Shown here: piece after piece, positions 31,136 through 40,635 of the stretch
Layout: every line of letters begins with the position of its first letter
Numbering within the stretch: position 1 is the stretch's first letter
NCBI GenBank assembly: GCA_963719885.1
Contig: CAVRDP010000018.1
Coordinates: 310,001-374,000 of the forward strand
Reading direction: 5' to 3'
Source of the DNA: JANXQG01 sp963719885
GTDB taxonomy: Bacteria > Planctomycetota > Planctomycetia > Pirellulales > Thermoguttaceae
Length of the DNA stretch: 64,000 nt
Position numbers and translations under genes: made by a program
The notes under the pieces: generated by a model
Database searches by the model: none
What the model saw: only the letters and a program-made list of their open reading frames with translations
What the model was told of the DNA's origin: nothing

Positions 31136-31913
31136 TCATCCTTCATCCGCGTAAAACATCCCTACCCCGAAGTGCGATGCGTAACCGAGCGTGAGCGGGC
31201 CACGAACCGGCCGGGAGAATCGCAGTCGAACGGCAAAACCTGCATCGATCGGCGGCTGCGCGCTGCTGCGCTGACGACCGCGCACGTAATCCCGCAGGGA
31301 AAGTGCTTCGGCGCGGCCCGCGCAACTCTTCCAGTTGATCTACCGGCGGCAGTGCGCGGGAGGCCAGCTCGCCGTTGATCTGCCCCAGCAAGGCGTTCGC
31401 GCCGCGGCGCTTGAGGAATCGGGGCGGAACGAATGGCGTCGCGCTTACCCAAACGCAGGCCCCTTCCGGCGGACCTAACAGTCGCTCGATCTGTCGATTC
31501 AGCGGCGCGGCCAGCGAACGGAGCGTTTCCAGATTGCCGGTTCCAACCAGCGCGAGTTGCAACTCGCCCCTGCCGCCTGGGGTCCAAGCCCGCCGCAGGC
31601 CGCCGATCGCGCGCTGCGCCGCCTCGCCGAGCCCCATCGGCGCGTGAACCACGAGATGATCCAGACGCCCGTCGCCGTCAAGGTCCAAAGGCAGGATATG
31701 CGCGTGGCGGTGACAATCCTGGAGTGGCCGGCCTTGCTCGTCGCGGCCGGTCAGTTCGGGGCAATGAACCTGCTGCCCGCGTGCCACGCGGGCGACGATC
31801 GCACGGTGGAACAATTCGGCTTGCGGCAGCGTTCGACTGCATGGCGGCAACGCCGATCGGTTCCCGCCGGGGGCGGTCAGTGCCAGGAGCATGGTCGTCA
31901 GCGGTTCAGCCAT
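31136..31913 (-). pseudogene. Cas6-like protein (Csb2/GSU0054 C-terminal type), one frameshift
   Basis: The protein shows CHRHAHILPLDLDGDGRLDH, VWVSATPFVPPRF and, after an indel near 31315, RAEALSLRDYVRG and a C-terminal GYASHFGVGMFYADEG ending at the TGA at 31136-31138. These motifs match the C-terminal half of Csb2 (Cas5-Cas6 fusion of type I-G), the crRNA-processing part. Here that half stands alone at about 257 residues, so it probably cleaves the pre-crRNA hairpin. A paralogue with the same layout lies at 45681-46419. Its start overlaps the end of the small CARF fragment. The homology call is from memory of motifs, not an alignment. Confidence 0.72.
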
Positions 31914-32047
31914 CGGTTGAGACGTTCATTGAGCGCAGCGGCGACAGCTTTCCAGTCCGTCGTTTCGCCGGCGGTCCGCTGGCCGCCGAAGTTCGCGGCG
32001 TTCAAGAGGCTGGTTCCCACGGTGCAAAGGAGGATACTGGGGGTCAT
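31898..32047 (-). pseudogene. N-terminal fragment of a CARF-domain protein
   Basis: These 49 codons begin MTPSILLCTVGTSLLNAANF and end at a TGA overlapping the ATG region of the Cas6-like gene. The opening ILLCTVGTSLL is the first strand-turn of CARF domains of the APE2256/Csx1 type, which bind cyclic oligoadenylate made by Cas10. The rest of a CARF domain (about 100 more residues) and any effector are missing. It starts 3 bp after cmr6 on the same strand. It may be a remnant, or a small protein kept by translational coupling. Confidence 0.6.
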
Positions 32048-32050
32048 GCT

Positions 32051-33166
32051 TCACCGGCGTCCGCCTGGCCGCTGGCCACGGCCTCCCCGGCGGGTATTGC
32101 GCTGAGATTTGTCCTCCGGCTTGTCCCAGCGGTACTGCGGGCTGCGAGGATCCTGGTTGTTGCGATATACGTCGATCTCATCGCCGACTTGCGGCAGCTT
32201 TTCCGGCGGCGGCAGAACGCCATAAGCCAAGACGCCGCGCGGTTTGCCTTCTTCCCGCACGAAGAACTGCGGCTTGCCGGCGACGTTGCGGCGTTCCAGC
32301 ACCTTGACGGCAACTTTTTCGGGGTTTTGCGCCGGCCGAGGCGCTGCGCGGACGACTTGCTGCCGAGCTGCCGCCGGCGATGCCTCGCCGGTCTTGCCCT
32401 CGCCAAGCTCGAACCGACCGTATCCGACAGCGGTTTTGGCCCCCGCGCCGAGCCATTGAAGCGCGTTTTTCAGCCATTCTGCGACGGATTCCAGATGTTC
32501 TTTCCCGTCAAGGATTCGCGGGGCGACAGCGAACTGGAAACTTGTCCCAGCGGCGACAACGAGAAACGGAATGGGAACCGGATTCAGCCAATCCCCGGGG
32601 GTCTCGCCGCTTCCGTAGTACTCGCCATAGTGTGGCGTCATGACATCCACTTCGAGTTTGACCGGACCAAGCGGGACGGCGTCGAAAAGGATGACCGCGC
32701 CGGCTTGCGCATCCGCGCCCGCCGGCGATTCTTGACAACCGAGAATTTTGTCCGCCACGTCTTTTTTTCCGTCCATGACAGCCCATGCCCGCACCACTCC
32801 CTTGATGCTGGAACCCGGCAGGTAGGGCGTTCCCAATGTCGGGTGCCACGCGAACCCGTTTTCGACGGGATGCTCGCGGCCTAGCCCCGTGACGAAACGG
32901 CTTTCCGCGCGAAACGCAAGGCACTTGCCACCCAGGCCCTCGACGATTTTTTTCTGCCGCGCGGCGAACTGGCCAAGAAGCGTGGCGTCACCGACTGGTG
33001 TTCCGTTGGCAAGCTTCCGCATCCATTGAACCTTTTTGTCCGCAGGAAGCGTCCAGTCATCCTGCCATTGATCGCAGAACTTGTCGTACCACAGGCCCGC
33101 ATGCAAGGTCCGCGGATCGAAGGCCGGCGACGAATGAGCATAGGGAGCATAGAGTGGCCGCGGCAT
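32051..33166 (-). CDS. cmr6: Cmr6 with C-terminal basic/RGG-type extension
   Basis: This 371-residue RAMP (Cas7-like) protein caps the 3' end of the crRNA backbone in the type III-B Cmr complex. Family signs are SRFVTGLGREHPVENGF, PYLPGSSIKGVVRAWA and DVMTPHYGEYY. Typical Cmr6 proteins end near the motif KTAVGYGRF, here at about residue 278. About 90 further residues follow: a beta-rich segment (KVAVKVLERR...VGDEIDVYRN) and the tail RRGGRGQRPGGRR. The extension suggests an added RNA-binding module. It overlaps no neighbour; cmr5 ends 1 bp upstream. Confidence 0.93.
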   Translation of the reverse strand: MPRPLYAPYAHSSPAFDPRTLHAGLWYDKFCDQWQDDWTLPADKKVQWMRKLANGTPVGDATLLGQFAARQKKIVEGLGGKCLAFRAESRFVTGLGREHPVENGFAWHPTLGTPYLPGSSIKGVVRAWAVMDGKKDVADKILGCQESPAGADAQAGAVILFDAVPLGPVKLEVDVMTPHYGEYYGSGETPGDWLNPVPIPFLVVAAGTSFQFAVAPRILDGKEHLESVAEWLKNALQWLGAGAKTAVGYGRFELGEGKTGEASPAAARQQVVRAAPRPAQNPEKVAVKVLERRNVAGKPQFFVREEGKPRGVLAYGVLPPPEKLPQVGDEIDVYRNNQDPRSPQYRWDKPEDKSQRNTRRGGRGQRPGGRR

Positions 33167-33167
33167 T

Positions 33168-33617
33168 TCAAACCCCCTCCCGTGCCAGGTAGGCCTGGGC
33201 GAATTTCTTCAGCCAGTTGAGATAAGCCAGAGACTCGACCTGGGCGCGGACGTACTCTCGCTGACCGTCCCCGATCACGGCCTTCACCAAGTCCTGGTTT
33301 TCGGGGTAGATCGCTGCACCTTCACGACCGCGCAGCCAGTCCTGCAAATGATCGTAGAGCAGTCGGTGCGGGTCGTGGTCGCCTGACTGGCCTTTGGCTT
33401 GGGCCAGCAGCATGGCGCAGGCTTGTCCGAGTCCGTTCATGACGATGCTGGCCGGCAGGCTTTCCGCGCGGCTCTTGTAGTCGTCGCGGAAGTCCTTCGC
33501 CTTCTTCTGTTCCTTCTGATCGGGACCGGCATTCGCGAGGCGCTGCTGCACCTGCTTGACGCATTGCAAGGCGTGCTGCGCGCGCCGTTGGTCCCGCGTG
33601 AGCGTCAGCTTGGTCAT
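33168..33617 (-). CDS. cmr5: Cmr5, small subunit of type III-B complex
   Basis: This 149-residue helical protein starts MTKLTLTRDQRRAQHALQCV. Typical Cmr5 features are IVMNGLGQACAMLLAQ and the C-terminal YLNWLKKFAQAYL. Cmr5 forms the inner filament that holds target RNA. Its ATG overlaps the cmr4 stop (ATGA, 33614-33617), which fixes the start although the frame stays open further upstream. Confidence 0.93.
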   Translation of the reverse strand: MTKLTLTRDQRRAQHALQCVKQVQQRLANAGPDQKEQKKAKDFRDDYKSRAESLPASIVMNGLGQACAMLLAQAKGQSGDHDPHRLLYDHLQDWLRGREGAAIYPENQDLVKAVIGDGQREYVRAQVESLAYLNWLKKFAQAYLAREGV

Positions 33618-34461
33618 GACCGGCCTCCTTCCAACGGCTTGCTCACCACGAACCAGCCGTGGCCGACCGTCTCGTTGCCGCCAGCCTGGAGGTACGGCTT
33701 GTCTTCGGTAAACAAGGCTTTGGCCTTGTCCAAGGCGCCGTCGCTCCGCTCGGCAAGCAGCAGGTAGAAGAGCGAATCGGGCGGGAGGGTCTCCTCGTAC
33801 CAAAGGTACTTGCTGGCCTTCGTGTCCGCATCGAGAACGTTGCGGGCATTGACCGCCAGGCCGTACGCGCGAACCAGGCGAAGCTCGCGTCCGAGAGCAC
33901 CACAAGCTGCTGGTCGAGACGCGCCGCGGTCTGCGGGTGACGGATCAAGGGCTGGAGAATCGCGATCAGTCCCTGGGGAGGGCTGCCGGCATGCGCGAAC
34001 TGCCTTTCTTCCAGGAACAGGTCGCCAACGTCGGGCCCAAGGTACTTGGGGGACTCGGCATCGTCTCTCACGACAGCGGTGAACTCAAATGCGGCGTCAG
34101 GGTTGCCGGAGCGCTTGCGGTTGCGCAGGTAGCGCTCGACCAGGTGCGGGCAGGTCGCCCATACGAAGTGCGACGTGAGGCTGCGGACCGGCAACAATAG
34201 CAGGCGCGCGTCCGACACCAACAGCGCGCCGGCGTTGTCGTGCTCGCCAAAGACGAACTTGATGTCGAAGTCCTCGAGTTCCTTTCGCCTGATACGGTCT
34301 CGGGCCGCATCCAGCAACGCGCCCTTCATGCTCGACCCGACAATTACGGGGTAGCCGGTGGCGGCCTCGCGGGCCACGGGCAGATCGACGAAACCCGAGG
34401 ACTGCCCGGCCCCGGGATGAATCGGCGTTTCGGCGAGAAGCCCATACAGAACTGTTTTCAT
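33614..34461 (-). pseudogene. cmr4: Cmr4 (Cas7-like backbone RNase), one frameshift
   Basis: Cmr4 forms the repeating backbone and cuts target RNA every 6 nt. The start MKTVLYGLLAETPIHPGAG is followed by SGFVDLPVAREAATGYPVI, which includes the catalytic-loop Asp, and GSSMKGALLDAARD. The frame breaks near 33850. The remainder (LWYEETLPPDSLFYLLLAER, GHGWFVVSKPLEGGRS) continues in another frame to the TGA at 33614-33616. Joined, it is about 282 residues, the normal size. The ATG overlaps the end of cmr3 by 4 bp. Confidence 0.93.
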
Positions 34462-35624
34462 GCTGCGTCTCCGGTTTTCTGCGGCCAGGCTCCCAGAGCG
34501 ATCTGGCCGAATCCAAAGGGTGTTCGTTCGCCGACGCGACGCCCGTGCCATGCGAGAAGGGAATCGAGCGCAGCGGGATCAGCCGCGCAGAACCAGGTCG
34601 ATCCCGGCGGCAGGCAAGGCACAAGCGGCAATGGCCTGCGGTCGAGCGAGTCCCAACCGCCAATCGGAATGGGTTTGCCGACACAGGCCGAGACGACTTT
34701 CGAGCCGGCGAGACCCGGAAAGGGCCGTTGTGGCATGGGCGGAGCAAGGCGTTGCGACGGGTCGCTCGGCAAACAGAGCGGGGTAAGCAGGCTGACCGTG
34801 AAGCGGTTCGATGCACGGATCATGTCGAGCGGCTCTTGCGGCAACGGCAGCTCCTGCACCGCGCTCTCGCAATGGGCCATGCGCGATTCACCACCGAAGG
34901 CAATGAGGCCGGGAAGTTCCCAATCGGGGGGAATGCCCTGGACCACAAGCGCCAGGGCAACGTCCTGCTCGAGCCGCACATACGTCGGGCCGTACAAGGC
35001 CCCTTCTTCCGCGGCGCGACTCTCGGGGTGTCGGGCCAGTCCGACGCGTTGCTCCGCTTTCCAAAGGGCGCTGGAGGGAAGCAGCGTTGCGGCGTCCGGC
35101 ATCTTGCCGCGAAGGATGCTGCCGTAGCCTGTCGCCGTTATCCACATGTCGCTCGGCTCTGCCAGCGGGCCGCGCCAGCCCCGCGGCTTGACGGGGACGG
35201 GGAGAGGAACCAGCCCCAGGTCGCTGTCGAACAGAGGGATGCCGGCGCTCGGGGCCAGGAACGCGGCGGGGGACCAGCGAGGCGCGGTCTCGACGGGGTG
35301 CTCCGCGGCGCCGCCGCGGAGATGAAGCGGCACGGGGAAAAGCCACTCGCCGTTCCGTACGAGAAACGGCCCCTGGAACTGCAACTGCCCTAACTCCTCG
35401 AAGCCGTTGCCCAGGACTGGATTGAGGCCCTCGGCCCAACGTCCCCTGCCGTTCCAGCCTTGGCCGCTGGCCAGTGCGGCGCGGATCGTTCCCACAACCG
35501 TGGGCGCCCAGGGCGGAAAGAGCGTGGGGACGTCCGCTTGCGCGGCCTCTTCCTTGTTGTAGGGCCTGCCGTCACGGAAGAACCAGGCGTCGACCGGGCG
35601 CAGCAGGATCGTTCGAGCGCTCAC
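34458..35624 (-). CDS. cmr3: Cmr3 (Cas5-like subunit)
   Basis: This 388-residue Cas5-like RAMP grips the 5' handle of crRNA next to Cas10. It opens with ILLRPVDAWFFRDGRPYNKEE, the standard Cmr3 start. It also has FPPWAPTVVGTIRAAL and the C-terminal GGWDSLDRRPLPLVPCLPPG and GFGQIALG. Translation starts at GTG (35622-35624), overlapping the cmr2 stop in a GTGA junction. Length is typical. Confidence 0.94.
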   Translation of the reverse strand: MSARTILLRPVDAWFFRDGRPYNKEEAAQADVPTLFPPWAPTVVGTIRAALASGQGWNGRGRWAEGLNPVLGNGFEELGQLQFQGPFLVRNGEWLFPVPLHLRGGAAEHPVETAPRWSPAAFLAPSAGIPLFDSDLGLVPLPVPVKPRGWRGPLAEPSDMWITATGYGSILRGKMPDAATLLPSSALWKAEQRVGLARHPESRAAEEGALYGPTYVRLEQDVALALVVQGIPPDWELPGLIAFGGESRMAHCESAVQELPLPQEPLDMIRASNRFTVSLLTPLCLPSDPSQRLAPPMPQRPFPGLAGSKVVSACVGKPIPIGGWDSLDRRPLPLVPCLPPGSTWFCAADPAALDSLLAWHGRRVGERTPFGFGQIALGAWPQKTGDAA

Positions 35625-37563
35625 GGCCCCGCCTCCCGTGCTTCACCGGCCAGAAACCGAACCAGCAGCGGGCCGTCGATTCCCAAGGTGTTCTTCTCCG
35701 GCTCCCCGCCTCGCCGGCCCCGCCGGCAGACCTTCAAGAGCAATTTCACCACCTCCTTGGCGGCGGATTGCGCCGCGCCGCCCGAGGCATCGTCCAGACC
35801 CCGCCGGCCGCGCACGCGGAGGTATTCGGCCGTGAGGATGGCTTCCATGTCGATCCCCTCGGGAACTTGCCCGAATTCGCCCGGCGCGGTCAACGGACTA
35901 TCCGTGAGCAGCGCGTAACGTTCACGGATTTGGAACAGGAATCCCGACGACAACTCGCCGGGTTTACCCCCCGACCCCGCAAGGCGCTCGACCAACTGGT
36001 CCAGGATCGTCTTGCCATTTTCCGCGACGTGCTCCCACGGGGCCGACCATTGGCACGTCATGCCGCCCGATTTCACAACGGCGACGGCCAGGCTGTTCCG
36101 CCCTGTTTGATCCTTGGCCACGTCGTCGAGCAAGTGGTGGGCCGTGGCCGAAACCGCGCAGCGAAGCGCGAAACGGGCAGTAGACGATGGCCCCTGAGAT
36201 GGTGGCCTGCTCCGCCAGCTCCTTCGTGCAGGTCCGGGCAAAGCAGTTGCGATAAAGTTTCGAGAGGTCCACGGCACACGCCAGGGCCTGCCCAACCGGC
36301 AACATCGCGAACACGTCATCGCCCCCGCAGTAGACGGTCACGCCGTCATGGCCGCCGACCGTCGCGGAAACCGTGCCGGCGAACTGGCCCAAGGCCCGCG
36401 TGACTTGCCCTTCGCCGGCGTCTCCCGACGATGCTCGTGCTTCCGAGAGCAGCTTGCCCATCGAATCGCCGTCCATCAGCAGGATGGCATAGAACGAAGA
36501 GGCCTTTGCGCCGACCTGTTTTTGCAATTTCTGCAGAGCGTCGCCAAGTTGCGCTCGCGCTTTGTCGTCATCCGCATCGCCAACGTCCAGCGGCGTGTCG
36601 CGCTCGTTGGCCAATGCCGTGCCGTGGAAGAAATCCGCGTCCAGGCGAAGGAACTCGCCACCCTCCGCATGGAGGAGAGACGCGAGCGAGGCGATGCCGC
36701 TGGGGTCTTCCCGTCGCCAATGGCCTTCCTTGCGGTACGCTTTCACGGTTTCCAAATAGGTGCGGGCGGCGGCGGCGTGCTTGCGGCAAACCCGCTTCAG
36801 CCAGGGAATGGCCGCGATGTACGGCGTGGAAAGCCAACTTGTTGCGTCCAGGTCGATGCCGACGGTTTCCTTGGCGACCGACGGGAACATCCGCTTGACG
36901 AGGGCCATCGCGCAGAGCCGTTCGTCGCCGGCGAGATCAAGCGCACCAACCGACTTCGCAAGCTCGCCCAGAATGCATCTTGCCGCTGGCGTTCACGGGA
37001 GCGGACGTGCCCGGAGATTTCCTGCCAGTTTCCCATCATCGTGCAGTGGTCGCCGGGCTCGACGGTGGCCGGCGTGGTCCGCCAGCTCTTGCGCAAGGCG
37101 AGCGGGTCGGGGCCACCGGGAGCGGGGCCGGCGGCGACCACCCAGCTCACTTCCCAAAAGTTGCCGACCTGTCGGTCCCAAATGGTTTTCGTGTCGTTTC
37201 CGTTGGCGCCGCAGGTTCGACGTAGCTCCGCCAAACGGCTTCCGCAATGGTTTTCCAGGCATCGAGCAGCGCCGACTTCGCCGCCTGGGCTGCGGCCTGC
37301 GGGTCGTCCGCAACGGCAACGAAGCGATTCGGCCAGCGGCCGTGCCGCACAGCCGGCGCCGGCGCGAGTCGCTCGCTATCTTCCGGGAGTTCCCGGCAGG
37401 GCAGGACAATCTCGCCGCGCGCCTTCTCGACGGCGCGCATCGCCACGTCGGCCAGGCGGGAGAGCAGCCAGGAACTCGCCCACAAGTCCCGCGTCCGCCG
37501 CGACTGGGCCACGAAGGTCTGCACGGGGCCAATCGTAAAATAGAGACGCTCGTGGTCAGCCAT
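35621..37563 (-). pseudogene. cmr2: Cas10/Cmr2 without HD domain, three frameshifts
   Basis: Cas10 is the large subunit of the type III-B complex and makes cyclic oligoadenylate upon target RNA binding. The start MADHERLYFTIGPVQTFVAQ is the form that begins directly at the first palm region, so the N-terminal HD DNase is absent. The active palm is preserved: LLMDGDSMGKLL and VYCGGDDVFAML, with GGDD encoded at 36315-36326. Indels fall near 37200, 36910 and 36250. The joined product is about 645 residues. The signalling function should be intact if the breaks are sequencing errors. It overlaps cmr1 (8 bp) and cmr3 (4 bp). Confidence 0.93.
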
Positions 37564-38791
37564 GCGTCACCTCCCGCGCTTCTCCGAAGGATTCCTTTCG
37601 CCGCGCCGGATCGAGCAAGCGGTCCAGAAAGGCGTTGATGGGTTGCCAAGGGTTCTCGGCGACTGCAATCTCGACAGGCGACTCGCGACGCCTGCGGAGA
37701 ACATTCTTTCGCGTGTCCCGCGACGAATCGGCAACACGCATTCGTTCTCCATCCGGCAAGAACCGCGCCGGCAAGAACGCCGCGACTGCGACTGGTCGCT
37801 CCTTTTCGCAGTCGAGGACGTGGAAAAACAACGGACTTGCACGGCGCTCGTGTGACACCGGCGTCACATCCGCCTTGACCTGTAGATCACGACCTTGCGA
37901 CGAGCTCCCGAAGAAGTAGTTGTGTGGAAGGCCAAACACGGCACGTTCCGGCGCCGTGGCCGGTTGATGGCCGGAGGAGAGATAATCCCGCATGGTGTCG
38001 TGGTCAGCGGCGAATCCATTTTCGGCCTTTTCGCCAAGAGTGTTTTCGCGGCTAGCGGAGCGCACGGCTCGCCCGTAGCTTCGATAACGCAACAGTTCGT
38101 TGCCAAAGCGCTCAAGAAGTTGGACGCTTGCTTCGATCTCGGGGGCTTGGATGACGACTATTCGCGTCGAAGGACAGAAGGCCGTGAAGGCTGGCTCTGG
38201 CGAACTTGCTGGGGTATTGGAACTCAAGAGCAGCCGGAGCTGCCGTTCGACCTCGCTCAGCGAAATCGGACGAGACCAAGGCTCCCCCAGGCCCTCCAGT
38301 TTTTCCAGCGTCAGCGAGCCGTAGCCGCGCCGGGTTCTCGCGCCGAGGCCACCGATTAGTCCAATCGCGATAAGCGCTCGTCGCAGCAATTCTGACTGCT
38401 TCCGCTCCAGCGTCTTCCGCAAGGCCATTTCAACGGTGAAGCGAATACCCGGGGCAAGTGCGTCGCGGTTCAGCTCGCCGTTGGGCCTGCACAAACCCAT
38501 TCCTGCCAGGTAGGTCAACCCCGGAGATAATCGCTCACGGAAAGGCCTCTGACCTGCGAAGACTCGCCATCGCATCAGTAAACGGCTCTGACCGGCATCG
38601 GCACTGCCAAACAGGTCCGCCTCTGCCTTCCGAATCTCTGGCAGGTTCTGCGCCAGCGGCCCCCATGCCAACGCCCGCCACCAGAAGCGCAATACTCCTT
38701 TGAAGCTCGGAAGCCGCAGTTCCGCCTGGTGCTCGGCCCCGCCGAGGAACATCGGCGTCGTCACGCGGTAGGTGGCGCTAATCGTCTGCAT
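37556..38791 (-). CDS. cmr1: Cmr1 (RAMP, Cas7-like)
   Basis: This 411-residue protein starts MQTISATYRVTTPMFLGGAE. The next motif, LRLPSFKGVLRFWWRALAWG, is the most characteristic stretch of Cmr1, and GGLGARTRRGYGSL forms the glycine-rich RAMP loop. Cmr1 sits at the top of the Cmr backbone and contacts the crRNA 3' end. The ATG at 38791 overlaps the tail of the CARF-HEPN gene by 14 bp. An in-frame Met 13 codons upstream lies inside that gene and is less likely. Confidence 0.94.
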   Translation of the reverse strand: MQTISATYRVTTPMFLGGAEHQAELRLPSFKGVLRFWWRALAWGPLAQNLPEIRKAEADLFGSADAGQSRLLMRWRVFAGQRPFRERLSPGLTYLAGMGLCRPNGELNRDALAPGIRFTVEMALRKTLERKQSELLRRALIAIGLIGGLGARTRRGYGSLTLEKLEGLGEPWSRPISLSEVERQLRLLLSSNTPASSPEPAFTAFCPSTRIVVIQAPEIEASVQLLERFGNELLRYRSYGRAVRSASRENTLGEKAENGFAADHDTMRDYLSSGHQPATAPERAVFGLPHNYFFGSSSQGRDLQVKADVTPVSHERRASPLFFHVLDCEKERPVAVAAFLPARFLPDGERMRVADSSRDTRKNVLRRRRESPVEIAVAENPWQPINAFLDRLLDPARRKESFGEAREVTHG

Positions 38792-40545
38792 GGTCCTCTC
38801 CCCTTGGCTTGTCCAGCCAGCGGACTTCACCCTTGACGTATGGGTCGGAACGTTGCTGTTCTGGAGAACGCCGGTCGATCAGCACGAAGCGAATAAAGGG
38901 CCGATTCAGGTCGCGTCCCCGGTCCGCGAGGTGCTGAACTGCCATCCCCATCAACGTTGTGCCGCCGGTCAGATTGACGAGGATCTCGTCGGATTCCAAA
39001 AGCCATCGGCTGGCCTCGGCGCGGAATCGCTGTTGCTCGTCTTCGCTATAGCCGCCGTGGGGATCGGAGATGACAAGGGCCTTGTATTCACCCCGGAAGC
39101 CAGCGCGGCTGACGGCCTGGCTAATACTCGGCTGCGACTGCCCGGAGCAAACGATCAGGCAGCGCGAAACATCGCCGGCATTGCAAAGGGCCGAATACAG
39201 GACTCCTGGTGTTGTTCCCAGCGCCGTAATCAGCAGACGGCCGTTTCCGCCGCCAAGCTCCGGGACCGTGAGTTGCAGGCTCTCTAGTTTTCTCCAGAAC
39301 TCCTGCACTTGCCGAAGTCCGGGAGGGTCGTGCCTCACCGGCTTTTTCTTCATTCCGTGGTGGTGAAGCTCGTTGCGGAGGTCCGTCAATTGGTTCCAGA
39401 AGATCGCCCATGTTTTCTGTTCCCCAGTTAATGCGATTCCACTTGAAGTGCGCCCCGCCTTGTCGCGCTGTAGCGCGGCGAGGGCTCCGAGTCGGCGTTC
39501 GGCGATAGAACGGGTTCCATTCGCTGACCCGTCCAGCCACTTAGCTCCACGCCCGGCGCAGTGCGAGCAGCAACGAAACGACCCATTCACGCATAAGCCC
39601 GAGAGCAAGAGGCAACTGGTTCCTTGACAGATAAAGGTCGATCAGGTCCGCTTGGCGACGGAGTTCGTCGTCATCGACGGCGATGCGCTCCTTCCATTCG
39701 GTTTCTTGCTTCTCCGACGAAACTCCCTGGGCGACCGCTCGTTGTTGAAATAGACGGCAGGAATCGGTCAAGAGTTGCACCACTTGTTTAGCAAGTGGAA
39801 TTTGTTTGGTCGCAGCCGTCGGCAACCCGCCGGCAAACGAGGACGTCACTTGTTCCGCTGCATACGCAAGCTCTACGGGAAGACCGGCCTCATAAGCGAA
39901 GGACAACTTCTCCAACGATGCGACGATGGTATCGACCTCCACGTCCTGCGACGACTCGCCCCGGAGGCCGCCCATCCGGCCCGCTAGTCGGCCCGTCGAT
40001 CCCGTCTCGCGAAAAACCCGCACGGCATGAAACCACTCGGGCAATTCCAACAGCGGGCGGAGGTCCACAATCGGACGCGGCGCATTGGAGTCGCGACCGA
40101 GCCCCTCCAGCATCCCATAATACGCCCCGCGGAGGCGGATGCCGCGGAGCAATGTCAGGTAAAGCGCCAAGGCATAGGCTACGAAGGGGAAATGCCGGAA
40201 CCCCTGTGTCACGTCCAGTGTCAATTCAACCCCTTCCGGGACGCTCCCGGCCGCCGTTTCCACGATTTGGCGGATCTCATCGGGGGTTCGCCCGTCGGGG
40301 ATCTCGAGAGGTTCGGCTTCCGTGTGCAGAATCTCGCGAACACCGTTGGCGAAGGTCACCCAGGTGGCTTGCCTGGCCCCGTCGGTGCAAAGCGCCAGGA
40401 CACGATTTGGCCTGGCGTTTTCCGGCAACAGCCGCAGCAGCGCGAGCGGGGCAAGTGGTGCTTCGACGGTACTGCGGTGCAGTTCGTAGACAGTATTCCG
40501 CTGGAGCATCCCGAGCGCGGTAAGCAGAATGTGCGGAGCGGTCAT
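38778..40545 (-). pseudogene. CARF-HEPN-CARF ancillary nuclease (Csx1/Csx2-like), frameshift
   Basis: The first part starts MTAPHILLTALGMLQRNTVY and has LDVTQGFRHFPFVAYALALY, the DxTxG motif of DxTHG-type CARF domains that sense cyclic oligoadenylate. The frame closes at 39541-39543, but the next frame carries straight on with WLDGSANGTRSIAERRLGAL and a HEPN RNase motif, DLRNELHHHG (Arg at about 39377). A second CARF-like domain follows: LLITALGTTPGVLYSALC and VNLTGGTTLMGMAV. A single indel near 39545 would make one protein of about 588 residues. A GGGAG Shine-Dalgarno supports ATG 40545 over the Met at 40560. Two separate overlapping genes are the alternative. Confidence 0.75.
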
Positions 40546-40576
40546 TTCGCGGGCTCCCATGTTTCGTGAACTGACC

Positions 40577-40629
40577 GCTATGATACCACATCACCGGGCC
40601 AAACCAAGTCCCACCCCCGAAGGATTTTT
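40577..40629 (-). promoter_or_regulatory. Promoter/operator element A of the type III-B operon
   Basis: On the minus strand a -10-like TATCAT (40580-40585) is preceded, 16 nt upstream, by TTGGTT. About 43 of 53 positions are shared with element B upstream of cas8b, including the C-rich block GTCCCACCCCC and GAAGGATTTTT/GAAAGATTTTT. It lies 30-80 nt before the CARF-HEPN start and just after the WYL regulator gene. Shared control, perhaps by that regulator, is inferred. Confidence 0.7.
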
Positions 40630-40635
40630 CCGGAA

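Noticed and set aside
39541..39608. Programmed ribosomal frameshift in the CARF-HEPN gene
   Set aside because: No slippery heptamer with a downstream structure is evident, and similar breaks occur in many other genes here, so an indel error is more likely.
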